Origin: Mucilaginibacter sp. KACC 22773
GTDB taxonomy: Bacteria; Bacteroidota; Bacteroidia; Sphingobacteriales; Sphingobacteriaceae
DNA: 64,000 nt
Assembly (NCBI RefSeq): GCF_028736215.1
Contig: NZ_CP117883.1
Location: 4,278,001 to 4,342,000, forward strand
Reading direction: 5' to 3'
The notes below the pieces were generated by a model, which was given only the letters and a program-made list of their open reading frames with translations, was not told the DNA's origin and searched no databases. A program made the position numbers and the translations under genes. Positions 42,389 to 52,219 of the stretch are shown here, in pieces; the stretch's first letter is position 1, and every line of letters begins with the position of its first letter.

Positions 42389-43672
42389 TTACTTTTTAGT
42401 GTAGATAATACGGTATATGGTACCTTTTGAATCATCAGTTACATACAAAGAGCCATCGGCACCCTGGGCAAGCCCGCAGGGGCGATGATCGGCACGACCA
42501 GCCGCCGTTTTTTCCGGCGAGCCCGAAAAACCATCTGCAAATACTTCCCAATCACCGTCGGGCTTTCCATTTTTAAATGGCTGAAAAACTACGAAGTATC
42601 CGGCCTGTGGTTCGGGAGCCCTGTTCCATGAACCATGAAATGCTATAAAAGCCCCGTTTTTATACTTTGCCGGAAATTGATTGCCGGTATAAAACAGCAA
42701 ACCATTGGGCGCCATATGGCCAGGATAGGCGGCAGCCGGATCGAGAAATTTAGCATCAGCTTCTTTTTTTCCATCGCCGCCATACTCAGGGGCTTGTATC
42801 TTCTTATGCTGAATCTGGTCATAGTACATAAACGGCCAGCCTGCATTGTCACCCTTTTTAAGAACGTATAAACATTCGGCTGGTAACTCAGCAGATTGTT
42901 TGGTGGTATATAGTTCGGGCCACGAGCTGTTGAGGTTATCCCTGCCATGTTGCATTACAAAAAGCTGGTTGTCCTGCTGGTTCCAGTCCATACCAACCAT
43001 ATTTCTTAGCCCGGTCGCATACCGCACACCATCGCCATAGGTTTGGTTTAATTTGTCGGCCTTAAACTGCCACACCCCACCCATCGAATCAAGAATAGGG
43101 CAGCCCGGTATTCCGGGTGAATGTAACCCACGGTCTTTTTCCTGGCATGCATTAAACCAGGCGCCTATGTTTACATAAATATTGCCATCGTTATCCAATG
43201 CAAACGATTTGGTTTCGTGCTGGCGGCCCGCCTTTAAACCGGTAACTATTTTTTCGGGCTGATCGGGGTTAATAACTTCATTTTTATCATTCACCTTATA
43301 CCTGAATACCTCGGTATTGGATGAAGCATACAGGTAACCGTTTTTTAAATAAACTTCGGTACCACCGTAAGTACCAAAGCCCGATTTAAGTTCGGCCTTG
43401 CCGTTTGGGCCCTCATGAAATACTAAAATACCTTTACCTTCTTTGTTGATCTTTGCCAGCTTTACATAAATATCGCCTTGGGGTGTAACCACCAAGTGCC
43501 TTGCCTTGGCACCTGTTTCGGCAACTTTTAAGGCGCCAAATCCGGCGGGCAATTTTAAACCGGCATTATCGGCATCGGGTACTACATCGGCTGCCGGTTT
43601 TAGGGCATAAAGTGTTACGCTTACAGCAAGTGCTGTAAGTATTATTATTGACCTGGATAGTTTACTTTTCAT
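42389..43672 (-). CDS. PQQ-dependent sugar dehydrogenase, sorbosone dehydrogenase/AA12-like
   Basis: 427 residues with an N-terminal hydrophobic export signal. Six-bladed propeller features: AGLKLPAGFGALKVAE, ARHLVVTPQGDIYVKL, HETKSFALDNDGNIYVNIGAW, SPGIPGCPILDSMGGVWQF, RYATGLRNMVGMDW and AFHGSWNRAPEPQAG, ending HRPCGLAQGADGSLYVTDD. This matches the L-sorbosone dehydrogenase/AA12 group rather than classical glucose dehydrogenases. Such enzymes oxidise aldoses or osones with PQQ, and fungal AA12 members act on L-fucose. Followed directly by cytochrome c. Cofactor use and substrate are inferred from family. Confidence 0.82.
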   Translation of the reverse strand: MKSKLSRSIIILTALAVSVTLYALKPAADVVPDADNAGLKLPAGFGALKVAETGAKARHLVVTPQGDIYVKLAKINKEGKGILVFHEGPNGKAELKSGFGTYGGTEVYLKNGYLYASSNTEVFRYKVNDKNEVINPDQPEKIVTGLKAGRQHETKSFALDNDGNIYVNIGAWFNACQEKDRGLHSPGIPGCPILDSMGGVWQFKADKLNQTYGDGVRYATGLRNMVGMDWNQQDNQLFVMQHGRDNLNSSWPELYTTKQSAELPAECLYVLKKGDNAGWPFMYYDQIQHKKIQAPEYGGDGKKEADAKFLDPAAAYPGHMAPNGLLFYTGNQFPAKYKNGAFIAFHGSWNRAPEPQAGYFVVFQPFKNGKPDGDWEVFADGFSGSPEKTAAGRADHRPCGLAQGADGSLYVTDDSKGTIYRIIYTKK

Positions 43673-43688
43673 GCAATTATTTATTTTA

Positions 43689-45245
43689 TTAAAGTTCCTT
43701 TTTATTCACATCTGCCATCCTGGTGTTTGCAATCGGCAGGCTGTTATATATGTTAAAATCTTTTACTTCATTTAAAACAAATGCCGGTGCATTGGCTGCT
43801 TTCTGCGCTTTGATGTGCTGAAAATCGGCACCGGTTACATGGTCAAGTATAAATGCGGGGCGAAGATCCTCATCAATATAACTTACCTCCACATCGTTCA
43901 TTTTAAGACCTTTAACATTACGAATAAAGAAACCGTAGGACGGCATTGTACCAAAACGATATGGTTCGGGATACTCTTTTTCTAAATCAGGCACTTCACG
44001 TGTTGATTGCTCTTTAGTACCGCCGCCTTTATAATAGATCCGGATATTGCTTAACCGTAAGTCTTCAATATCATGGCCGGGGATTCCGCTTATGATTGCG
44101 CCATGCTTATTATCAGCATTATAACATACCACATTACTGATGATAACCCGTCTGAGTGCGCCAACAGGTGTACCTTCGGGTCCGCGCATACGTGCCCCAA
44201 GGCGAACAAAAATGGGTGCGTTTACAATATCGCGCATAGTAATGTTAGTAATGGTAACATCTTCTAAAAGCGCGCCATCAACAGTTTCAAGAGCCAAGCC
44301 ACGGCAATAATCAAATACGCAATTTGAAATAGTGACATTCTTAAATCCGCCATTTGATTCGGTGCCCATTTTTATACGGCCTGTAGGATTACCATCGGAG
44401 TATTTCTTTTCGTTCCGTTTAAAAGTGCCGTCTAAAAACGAACCTTCATCATAACCGCTTACCTGGCAGTTGGTAATGGTAACGTTTTCTGTAGCGCGGG
44501 CAAAGCCAAGGCCAAAGGTGCTTTTCAAACATATACCATCATCATAGGGAGAGTTAACGCTGCAGTTAGAAATACGCACATTACGGCAACAGTCAATATC
44601 CATCCCGTCGCGGTTGGTATCCATCTTCACATTATCAATAGTAAAGTTATCTATCCCGGTAGCCAGGATGCCAAACCAGCCGCCATGCAATATGGATATG
44701 TCTTTAATGATTACATTGCGGCATAAATAAAGGCTGATTGTTTTGTTCGGGCGCTTGTCGTCCTCTCCTTTATTACTCCGTACCAGGTCTTTTCCCCAAA
44801 GGGTGCCAGGACCTAATATGGAAATATCATGCAGGTTTTCGCCCCATATCAAACTGTTATGCCAATGCCTGTGCCCAAAATCCTGGTATTTGTTGTCGAT
44901 CTTATCCTCGGGTAAATCATAACCGGATTCATCGGTAATGGGGGCCGCAATGATAGTGGCCCCCTGATCAATATATAAAGAGATATTGCTTTGAAGATGG
45001 ATAGATCCGCATAAGTAATTGCCTGCCGGAAAGTAAACAGTGCCCCCACCAGCTGTTGCCGCTGCATCTATTGCTTTATTAATCCCTTTGGTATCAATGG
45101 TTTTACCATCCCCTTTTACCCCGTAGAGTTTTACGTTATAGGGTGATGTTTCGGGTGCCGGATAAACGCCGGCAAAAGCTGTAAGGCCATAAAAAAACAA
45201 AAGAAAAGTAAAAAGAATACCAGGAGCCGGGTTATGCTTTTTCAT
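43689..45245 (-). CDS. GH28-family polygalacturonase-type hydrolase
   Basis: 518 residues with signal peptide (FYGLTAFAG). YNVKLYGVKGDGKTIDTKGI at the mature start, TNRDGMDIDCCRNV, SPYDDGICLKST (catalytic Asp pair) and GRIKMGTESNGGFKN are clear GH28 features. It is the first enzyme gene after susD, with its own normal signal peptide, unlike the second GH28 at 38870. Sequence differences between the two suggest distinct targets, for example homogalacturonan versus rhamnogalacturonan, but that cannot be decided here. Confidence 0.92.
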   Translation of the reverse strand: MKKHNPAPGILFTFLLFFYGLTAFAGVYPAPETSPYNVKLYGVKGDGKTIDTKGINKAIDAAATAGGGTVYFPAGNYLCGSIHLQSNISLYIDQGATIIAAPITDESGYDLPEDKIDNKYQDFGHRHWHNSLIWGENLHDISILGPGTLWGKDLVRSNKGEDDKRPNKTISLYLCRNVIIKDISILHGGWFGILATGIDNFTIDNVKMDTNRDGMDIDCCRNVRISNCSVNSPYDDGICLKSTFGLGFARATENVTITNCQVSGYDEGSFLDGTFKRNEKKYSDGNPTGRIKMGTESNGGFKNVTISNCVFDYCRGLALETVDGALLEDVTITNITMRDIVNAPIFVRLGARMRGPEGTPVGALRRVIISNVVCYNADNKHGAIISGIPGHDIEDLRLSNIRIYYKGGGTKEQSTREVPDLEKEYPEPYRFGTMPSYGFFIRNVKGLKMNDVEVSYIDEDLRPAFILDHVTGADFQHIKAQKAANAPAFVLNEVKDFNIYNSLPIANTRMADVNKKEL

Positions 45246-45321
45246 ATATAGTTTTAATTATTGCGTTCTGTTTGTTATAAATAGATGTTAAGTGAACCCT
45301 GTATTAAGTCACCAGTTTTTA

Positions 45322-45394
45322 GTCGGTAGTCTCAAGTCGTATTTTGCTTGTTTCTTACTCAGAACTTAAGACTTTCGACTTAAGACTAACCGAC
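45322..45394 (-). promoter_or_regulatory. Imperfect inverted repeat between susD and GH28
   Basis: GTCGGTAGTCTCAAGTCG (45322-45339) and CGACTTAAGACTAACCGAC (45376-45394) are inverted copies with one insertion and one mismatch. On the minus strand it lies after the susD stop. It may lower read-through so that SusCD is made in excess over the enzymes. Confidence 0.4.
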
Positions 45395-45419
45395 AATTTA
45401 AGTATGACAAGACACTAAC

Positions 45420-47129
45420 TTACCAACCAGGGTTTTGAGGATAAGGGGTGCCGGTAATAGTGGCATCAATTTGTGTTTGCGGAATTGGGCGCAGCACGTG
45501 AAATGGCTTAATGTTACTTTTACCATCGGTGTTATGCAGCTTTACCCTTTCCAGTAACTTACCTGTGCGGGCCAGGTCAAGCCAGCGTACCAGTTCGCCG
45601 CATAGCTCTCTTGAGCGCTCATCCAAAATAAAATCCAGTGTGATTTTATCAGCAGTGATATCCATTGCAGCCGCATTGCCCGATGGGTAAGCAGCTCTTT
45701 CGCGCACCGCATTGATATACGGTACCGCATCAGCCGCCCGGCCATCCATATATAACGCCTCGGCGGCAATTAAATAGGTTTCGGCCAGCCTGTATATGAT
45801 GATAGGCCTGCTGGATGGTGAATTTTGATCGGGCCGTTTGGTATCAAAATATTTGATCATGGCCGGCGACAGGGCAATACTGTATTTGCTGGGCGGAATA
45901 ACCTGGTAACGGTAACCTGCAATTTGACTGGAGGTCATGGCGTAGCCTGGCATCCATATAGCTGTATCGCCTACAGTAAATTTAGGTGCACCCGGTTGTG
46001 CGCCTGCCGGAGCGCCTGCCGGTAAAGGATTGGGCCAGTTTGGTATAGATGCAGCATTGTTACACAACCACATGGTTTGAAATGTTTTATTATACCGCTG
46101 GTCGTTTATCCTTTCTTTAAACACAGTATCGGTAAGCCAATGGGTAGGTACAGCACGTATATAAGGGCGGCCATAAAGGGTGCTGCGCTGCATACCTGGC
46201 TGCACTTCATATTTTGGCGCAAATAAATGGCACAGTAAATTATCGGGGCCGCTATTATTTTGAGTTGGCGAACCATTGTAGGCCAGTGTTGTAGTGTGCT
46301 GTACTGTCCATAATATTTCGCTGTTGCTTTCATTGCCTTCGGCAAATACTTTTCCAAAATCCTGTTGCAGCTTAATGCCGGCACCAGGAGCAATATTGGT
46401 AATTAAATCAATAGCGTTGGTATAGGCGTTTTTATAATCATCAGCTTGTTTGACCGATGAGCCCGCCCTTGTTAAGTAAACTTTTGCAAGCATATGCTCT
46501 GCAGCTGCTTTGGTAGCCCTGCCCGGCTGTACGCCATTGGTTAACGGCCCCACAGGCAAAGCAGCTATGGCATCTTTAAGATCCTGAATTATAAAAGCAT
46601 ATACATCGGCCATCGGCGCGCGCGTGGCAGAAGTTGTTGGGGTTGCCTGAAAACTTTTGTTTAAAGTAACATCGCCCCAAAACTGAACTAATATAAAGTA
46701 ATAGTTGGCGCGCAGAAACTTAGCCTCGCCAATTAAACTTGCTTTTGTTGCATCATCCAGCCCGGCCGGAGCATTATCAATTAGCCCGTTACAGGTATTG
46801 ATATAGGTGTAACAGTTTTTCCAAATGCCGGCTACTATGCCATCGGCGGTATTGAAGTTACTGTTGTATTTAACCAGGCCGTTATTGCCATCGTTACCGG
46901 CAATAAATTCGTCGGTACCGGGCACGGTCATTTCAAAATAGGTATCAGGTCCCCAAATGGTCCTGAAACCGGCATAGGCTGCCGTAAGCCCCGACATGAA
47001 ACCCTGTGTTGTTGTAAAAAAAGCTGGGGTTAAGGTTGATTTAGGAGCTTCTACCAATGTTTTTTTACACGAGGTAACAATCAGACCTAAAAATAAACAG
47101 CTGTATAAATATATAGATATTCTTTTCAT
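45420..47129 (-). CDS. SusD/RagB-family glycan-binding lipoprotein
   Basis: 569 residues. A lipoprotein signal ends LIVTSCKKTLVEAPKS. TPAFFTTTQGFMSGLTAAYAG starts the TPR-rich fold, KFLRANYYFILVQFWGDVTL is the conserved SusD helix, and RPIIIYRLAETYLIAAEALY with INAVRERAAYP and FILDERSRELCGEL are C-terminal hallmarks. It sits on the cell surface as the lid of the SusC transporter and captures oligosaccharides. It begins 11 bases after susC ends. Ligand unknown, inferred pectic from the neighbours. Confidence 0.95.
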   Translation of the reverse strand: MKRISIYLYSCLFLGLIVTSCKKTLVEAPKSTLTPAFFTTTQGFMSGLTAAYAGFRTIWGPDTYFEMTVPGTDEFIAGNDGNNGLVKYNSNFNTADGIVAGIWKNCYTYINTCNGLIDNAPAGLDDATKASLIGEAKFLRANYYFILVQFWGDVTLNKSFQATPTTSATRAPMADVYAFIIQDLKDAIAALPVGPLTNGVQPGRATKAAAEHMLAKVYLTRAGSSVKQADDYKNAYTNAIDLITNIAPGAGIKLQQDFGKVFAEGNESNSEILWTVQHTTTLAYNGSPTQNNSGPDNLLCHLFAPKYEVQPGMQRSTLYGRPYIRAVPTHWLTDTVFKERINDQRYNKTFQTMWLCNNAASIPNWPNPLPAGAPAGAQPGAPKFTVGDTAIWMPGYAMTSSQIAGYRYQVIPPSKYSIALSPAMIKYFDTKRPDQNSPSSRPIIIYRLAETYLIAAEALYMDGRAADAVPYINAVRERAAYPSGNAAAMDITADKITLDFILDERSRELCGELVRWLDLARTGKLLERVKLHNTDGKSNIKPFHVLRPIPQTQIDATITGTPYPQNPGW

Positions 47130-47140
47130 CTTATTTTAAT

Positions 47141-50100
47141 TTAAAGTGTCATGTTAATACCGAATATAAATGACTTTGTGGGAGGAGTATCAATGGCTAA
47201 GCTTCCGGCTGTTTCAGGGTCAAGACCGTGAAAAGTATTGCGATACGGCGAAAAAAGTATAAATGGATTTTGCGCCGTTGCATATATTCTTAATGACTTT
47301 GCCTTAATACGCTTTGTTATTGATTCGGGCATATAATAACCCAGTGTAGCGCTCCTTATTTTAAGGAAAGTACCATCAAAGTAGCTCAGTAACGATGAGT
47401 AAGGTGTATTGGTTGATGCAGAGTTTGGTTTTGGATAAAAATTTTGATGATTGGTTGGGGTCCAGTAATCTTCATTCAGGTTATTATAATTGCCCTGGAA
47501 GGTATTAACAAAACCGCCGCTTTGAAATAACCGGGAGGTTATTAAACCGCCTACCCTGTAAACTCCAACTACGGTAAAATCAAAACCCTTGTAGGCAATA
47601 CGGTTGGTAAACCCGCCTGTGTATTTTGGCTGATCTGATCCAAGCACTATCCTGTCGCTTGCACTAATCTTTCCATCCTTATTTACATCTTCTACCCTTA
47701 TGGTGCCTATAACAGAACCGGTACCTGTTGTGGTAAGCCCAAGGCTTTTTGCCTGCGCCGTATCGGCCGCCGTATTTTGCCAGATTCCCACTTTTTTATA
47801 GTCGAAGATGGCATTAATAGACTGACCTACGAAAAGGTTGTTCGCTATGTCCTGCGTAACACCGCTTGCTAATTTGGTTACTGTTCCGCGGTTGAAGGTA
47901 ATGTTGGCACTGGTAGTCCAGCTAAAGCTGTTTCTGCCGTTACCCTGTATATTAACACTGCTTACGCTTATTTCGATACCCTTGTTTTGCGTTTGGCCAA
48001 CATTGGTTAAAATGCTGTTGGGGATACCGGATGTTGGTGGTAAAGACAAGGGAAGCAACAACGACCTGGTATATTGATGATAAGCATCAACGGCACCTGT
48101 TATCCGTCCGTCAAGAAATCCAAAATCAACACCGGCGTTTAATGTAGATGTATACTCCCAGGTAAGATTGGGATTGGGTACGTTTGTTGGATAGGCCCCG
48201 GTGAGGTTGGTAGAGCCAAAGTTATAGTTAACCGATGTTAACGCGCCTAATGTTTGGTAAGGGTTAATGGCAGTATTACCAACCGTACCATAGCTTACCC
48301 GCAATTTAAGATTTGATAACACATGTGAATCTTTAAACATGGGTTCTTGGGTAACATTCCAGGCAGCTGCCGCCGAAGGGAACACATGATATTTATTACC
48401 AGGCGCCAGGCGCGATGAACCATCTGAACGCATGGTTAATGTAAGCAGGTATTTATTGGCAAAGCCATAATTTACCCTTGCCATGTAGGATATAATATCC
48501 CATTTTGAGTACGAGCCGGATCCGCTCAAATTAGCGCCATACTGCGGGTTAAAATACTGAATACCGTCTGACAGAATATTGTTATAACTGAACGAGTTAG
48601 ATTGCGATTGACTTTCCTGCAAACTGTACAGACCAGTAAAATTGATATGGTGCTTTTGAGCAATTGTTTTGTCGTAAGTTAAAATATTTTCAAGCGTATA
48701 GTTGTAGCTGTAAGTACTTTGGTTATTTGCTGTAGATGCACCGCCCAGGTTATTGGTGGTTGCGCTGGCGTAGTAATTTCCGTATATATCGGGCCGTATT
48801 TCGGCACCACCGTTAAACCTGTATTTTAAGCCCGGCGCCAGGTTAATCTCGGCATAAGCAGTGGTAAATGTTCCAAACCGTTTGCGTGTTTCGGCAACAG
48901 CACCTGGAACAAAGTTAGCAAGCGGGTTCCAAACCTGGTTGGCACTGCCCGCTGTAAAACCTACTAATTTACCGGTAGCATCATCATACGGGGTAGAAAG
49001 CGGGCTTGCCCTGAGCGCCTGCCCAAGTGGGTTAGCATTTTCGCCATTGGTATAGCTTAAGGTGTTTAAACTGCTTAAGCCTATTTTAACGTTTTTACCC
49101 AATTGCTGATCAATGCTTAATTTGATAGAGTACCGCACGAATGACTGGCCAAAATATATACCGGTTTCGTTATAATACCCGCCAGATATAGCATATTGGG
49201 TTAAATCGTTACCACCGGAAACGCCTAACTGGTGGTCGGTAACAAAACCGGTTTTATAAATCAGGTCTTGCCAATCTGTACTGCGTCCGCTTTTAATTGA
49301 GGCTACTTCCTGCGGGGCAAAAGAGCCATCGGTTAAAAAGGCCGGATCATCCAAGCCCGAATATTTGCCGGGGTTCCCGTTGATGAGGCCCCATTTTTTA
49401 AGGTCTTCAAATTGAGTGCCATTCATTACATTATAATGCCCCATTGGCTTGTTAAAACCGGCGTAACCACTGTAGGTTATTGATGTACCGCCTTTTTTAC
49501 CCCGGCGGGTAGAAACCAATAAAACACCGTTAGCACCCCTTGAACCATAAATAGCGGTGGAGGAAGCATCCTTCAATACCTCTAACGATACTATATCATC
49601 CGGATTAATATCATTAAGGCTTCCGTTAAAAGGAAGGCCATCAACTACAATCAGTGGTGAATTTGAGGCGTTTATTGACCTGGTGCCCCTGATTAAGATT
49701 GATGGCGTAGCTCCCGGATGGCTGTTACCGGCGCTTTTTTGAATATCAACACCTGCGGCCTGCCCCTGTAACGCCTGGCCTATATTTGCGGCCGGAATAT
49801 CGCGAAGCGCCTGTTCATTAACAGAGACTATTGAACCTGTTATGTCCGACTTTTTCTGAACACCATAACCAACCACTATAACATCGCTCAACGACCTCAA
49901 ATCGCTTACCATAGTTACATTAATAACGGTTTGGTTGTTAATATTGATTTTTTGTGTTTTATAACCGATAGAAGAAAATATCAACGCTGCCTCCGGAGCA
50001 GCTCTTAGCGAATAAGCTCCGTTGGTATTGGTGATAACACCTTTGGTACTGCCTTCAATCACAACTGATACACCCGGTAGGGGGCCGTTTAAATCTGACA

Positions 50101-50542
50101 CCGTGCCCGTAACCGTAATATCGGCCGATTCGGTTTTTATATCCGGTACTGAAGATTTATCGGTGAACAAGCTCGTTTTTAGTGTTGCTGTTTTGTCGTA
50201 AATTACAATACCGTCACTAATTTCTTTAAACGTAAGCTGTGTTTTAGCAAACAGGTAATTAAGGATATTGCTCAGTTTTTCCTCTTTGAACTTATTAGGT
50301 TTAACCGAATAACCCTTCAAATCTTCGGGGTTGTAGGAAAATTTGATGCCCGTTTGTTTTTCGAGCTTGCTGATGGAGCTCTGCAGACTTTCCTTGCCAA
50401 AAGAAATTTTGACAAGCGTGGCCGAAATCTGGCTCTTTGCTGTCTTAGCAAGCAGTAACTGGCAACACACCAGCGAGCATACTACTACAGTTATTGATAC
50501 TTTCATGAAAAAAGTAAAAAATTTAGTCAATTTTTTTATCAT
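47141..50542 (-). CDS. SusC/RagA-family TonB-dependent transporter with STN domain
   Basis: 1133 residues. Signal segment (ITVVVCSLVCCQLLLAKTAKS), STN signalling domain (about 45-110, LQSSISKLEKQTGIKFSYNPE), carboxypeptidase-regulatory-like domain (about 140-210, VTGTVSDLNGPLPGVSV), TonB plug (SDVIVVGYGVQKKSDITGS, ILIRGTRSINASNSPLIVVDG, LKDASSTAIYGSRGANGV), then a long beta-barrel. The STN domain means it signals to the FecR/ECF pair encoded just upstream. It imports the oligosaccharides cut at the surface. A hairpin at 50623-50660 lies between it and fecR. Confidence 0.95.
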   Translation of the reverse strand: MIKKLTKFFTFFMKVSITVVVCSLVCCQLLLAKTAKSQISATLVKISFGKESLQSSISKLEKQTGIKFSYNPEDLKGYSVKPNKFKEEKLSNILNYLFAKTQLTFKEISDGIVIYDKTATLKTSLFTDKSSVPDIKTESADITVTGTVSDLNGPLPGVSVVIEGSTKGVITNTNGAYSLRAAPEAALIFSSIGYKTQKININNQTVINVTMVSDLRSLSDVIVVGYGVQKKSDITGSIVSVNEQALRDIPAANIGQALQGQAAGVDIQKSAGNSHPGATPSILIRGTRSINASNSPLIVVDGLPFNGSLNDINPDDIVSLEVLKDASSTAIYGSRGANGVLLVSTRRGKKGGTSITYSGYAGFNKPMGHYNVMNGTQFEDLKKWGLINGNPGKYSGLDDPAFLTDGSFAPQEVASIKSGRSTDWQDLIYKTGFVTDHQLGVSGGNDLTQYAISGGYYNETGIYFGQSFVRYSIKLSIDQQLGKNVKIGLSSLNTLSYTNGENANPLGQALRASPLSTPYDDATGKLVGFTAGSANQVWNPLANFVPGAVAETRKRFGTFTTAYAEINLAPGLKYRFNGGAEIRPDIYGNYYASATTNNLGGASTANNQSTYSYNYTLENILTYDKTIAQKHHINFTGLYSLQESQSQSNSFSYNNILSDGIQYFNPQYGANLSGSGSYSKWDIISYMARVNYGFANKYLLTLTMRSDGSSRLAPGNKYHVFPSAAAAWNVTQEPMFKDSHVLSNLKLRVSYGTVGNTAINPYQTLGALTSVNYNFGSTNLTGAYPTNVPNPNLTWEYTSTLNAGVDFGFLDGRITGAVDAYHQYTRSLLLPLSLPPTSGIPNSILTNVGQTQNKGIEISVSSVNIQGNGRNSFSWTTSANITFNRGTVTKLASGVTQDIANNLFVGQSINAIFDYKKVGIWQNTAADTAQAKSLGLTTTGTGSVIGTIRVEDVNKDGKISASDRIVLGSDQPKYTGGFTNRIAYKGFDFTVVGVYRVGGLITSRLFQSGGFVNTFQGNYNNLNEDYWTPTNHQNFYPKPNSASTNTPYSSLLSYFDGTFLKIRSATLGYYMPESITKRIKAKSLRIYATAQNPFILFSPYRNTFHGLDPETAGSLAIDTPPTKSFIFGINMTL

Positions 50543-50622
50543 CTTTACAAAGTTTTTGTCTTAAAAAACTATGTAAATCATTGGTTTAGCTTGGAACCTG
50601 CCAATAACTTACATTAACTCAG

Positions 50623-50666
50623 TGCCAATGTCTGCTAAGCTTTGCTCATAGACATTGGCATTTTTT
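50623..50666. terminator. 11-bp hairpin with U-run between fecR and susC
   Basis: TGCCAATGTCT (50623-50633) and AGACATTGGCA (50650-50660) pair perfectly around 16 bases. A run of six T follows on the plus strand, where no gene needs it; on the minus strand the run lies 5' of the hairpin. It may separate the weakly expressed sigma/fecR unit from susC. Confidence 0.55.
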
Positions 50667-50671
50667 ATTTA

Positions 50672-51559
50672 CTATTTGTTAGGTATTTTTTCTAAAGAAA
50701 CCTCCTTTCCCTTTACCGTATAGTTTACGCGATGTATTGTTTTAATAATTTCGAGCACCTGCTGCAAATTATCGTTGTTTGAAAAATGAATAGTTGTTGG
50801 CAGGGTGTTCAGTTTTGCATGATCGTAGGCGATGTGAACGTTATAGATGTTTTCGAGCCTGAGCATCAGTTCAGCAAAAGAAACATCATATAAATTAACC
50901 TCGTTTGTTGTCCAGGCGGCTATCTTCCGTGAATCAACTTTGCGAATGATGTGCTGATTGCTTAGCTGATCATAGGAAACTTCATTATCACGAGCAAGCA
51001 CGCCAAAACTTTCACGATTTTTTCCAACCTCTACGAGTCCCCTTGTTACGGTTACCCTTACATCACTAAGTTTTTTAAAGTATTTGATATTAAAGGCCGT
51101 TCCTAAAACACGCGCATGCAAACTGCCATAATGAACAATAAAAGGACTATGTTCGTCGTGTTTTATGTCGAAAAAAGCTTCGCCGTTAATCAACTGAATT
51201 TCGCGGGTTTTGTCAAACTTGTCGGGATAACGGATAGTGGAGCCCGAGTTTAACCACACCTTTGACCCATCGGGTAAGTCAACAATATTGATATGCCCAT
51301 TTGCCGCAGCAACCGTAACAAAATTGATTTTATTTTTTAAGGAGAGTTTAAGGCCCAATGCTATCGAGCAGCATAAAAGTACAAACGATGCTGCAACGGC
51401 ATATTTACCCGACGTTGTTTTTATAAAATACCACTTACCATAAATTTCTTTATGAATAGCATTTAACATCTGCTTTTCTATCGCCTGCATAGTTGCCTCA
51501 TCATGCAGATGTGCTTCACCGCCAATAGGCTTATGACCAGGCTTCAGCCATTTTATCAT
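50672..51559 (-). CDS. FecR-family anti-sigma factor
   Basis: About 295 residues from MIKWLKPGHKP; the longer upstream extension is rejected as it lacks a sensible N-terminus. A membrane helix (YAVAASFVLLCCSIALGLKL) near residue 75 divides a cytoplasmic anti-sigma part from the periplasmic FecR domain (VDLPDGSKVWLNSGSTIRYP, INGEAFFDIKHDEHSPFIV, VLGTAFNIKYF) and a C-terminal DUF4974-like domain (VSFAELMLRLENIYNVHI). It holds the ECF sigma factor until the SusC STN domain signals substrate transport. Confidence 0.93.
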   Translation of the reverse strand: MIKWLKPGHKPIGGEAHLHDEATMQAIEKQMLNAIHKEIYGKWYFIKTTSGKYAVAASFVLLCCSIALGLKLSLKNKINFVTVAAANGHINIVDLPDGSKVWLNSGSTIRYPDKFDKTREIQLINGEAFFDIKHDEHSPFIVHYGSLHARVLGTAFNIKYFKKLSDVRVTVTRGLVEVGKNRESFGVLARDNEVSYDQLSNQHIIRKVDSRKIAAWTTNEVNLYDVSFAELMLRLENIYNVHIAYDHAKLNTLPTTIHFSNNDNLQQVLEIIKTIHRVNYTVKGKEVSLEKIPNK

Positions 51560-51655
51560 TATTGTAAAAGTGTATTTGGTTTTTAAATATCTGCTTACAA
51601 GGCAGTTTATGCATTGGCACTTATAATACAAGCGCAACTGGTTTTGGTACCAGAT

Positions 51656-52219
51656 TTATTTTATAAAAAGAAAAGTTATCACAAGGAACACATCCAATCC
51701 TGTGCGTAATATTTTAAGCGCGTTAGATATCTGGTTTTTTACAGTACGCGGGGCTATATCAAGCATCTCAGATATTTCGCTGATGGATAAGTTTTGCTGA
51801 CGGGACAACACAAACACCTGTTGCATTTTACCAGGTAGCTCTTTAATGCGGCCTTCAATTGTATTGGAGAGTTCTTTGGCAATTAAATCATCTTCGTTGG
51901 TAAATTCGTTGCCGCCACTTAATTGCATTAGTTCATCCACTCCCCTCTTTCTGATCGCATCCTTTTTGTGAAAATTAATGATATTATTCTTTAAGGCCCT
52001 TAAGAGATACGATGAATTATATTGCTCGGGGCAAAGGGTAAACCTGCATTTCCATAAACTGATGAAAACCGTTTGAACAAGGTCCTTGGCATCATCAGAT
52101 GAACCCGTTGAACGATAAGCAGCCTGGTATAAGCCCCGCCAGTTTCTTTTATAAAACTCGTCAAAGGCCCGGATATCTCCCTGCTTAATTAATGTTATTA
52201 ATTCTACTTCAGACAGCAT
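51656..52219 (-). CDS. ECF-family RNA polymerase sigma factor
   Basis: 187 residues. Region 2 (AFDEFYKRNWRGLYQAAYRSTG, SDDAKDLVQTVFISLWK) and region 4 (LPGKMQQVFVLSRQQNLSISEI, APRTVKNQISNALKILRTGL) are complete. The C-terminus is hydrophobic (VFLVITFLF), as in many sigma factors of the Bacteroidota paired with FecR. It should activate susCD and the following enzyme genes. It ends 96 bases upstream of the fecR start. Confidence 0.93.
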   Translation of the reverse strand: MLSEVELITLIKQGDIRAFDEFYKRNWRGLYQAAYRSTGSSDDAKDLVQTVFISLWKCRFTLCPEQYNSSYLLRALKNNIINFHKKDAIRKRGVDELMQLSGGNEFTNEDDLIAKELSNTIEGRIKELPGKMQQVFVLSRQQNLSISEISEMLDIAPRTVKNQISNALKILRTGLDVFLVITFLFIK

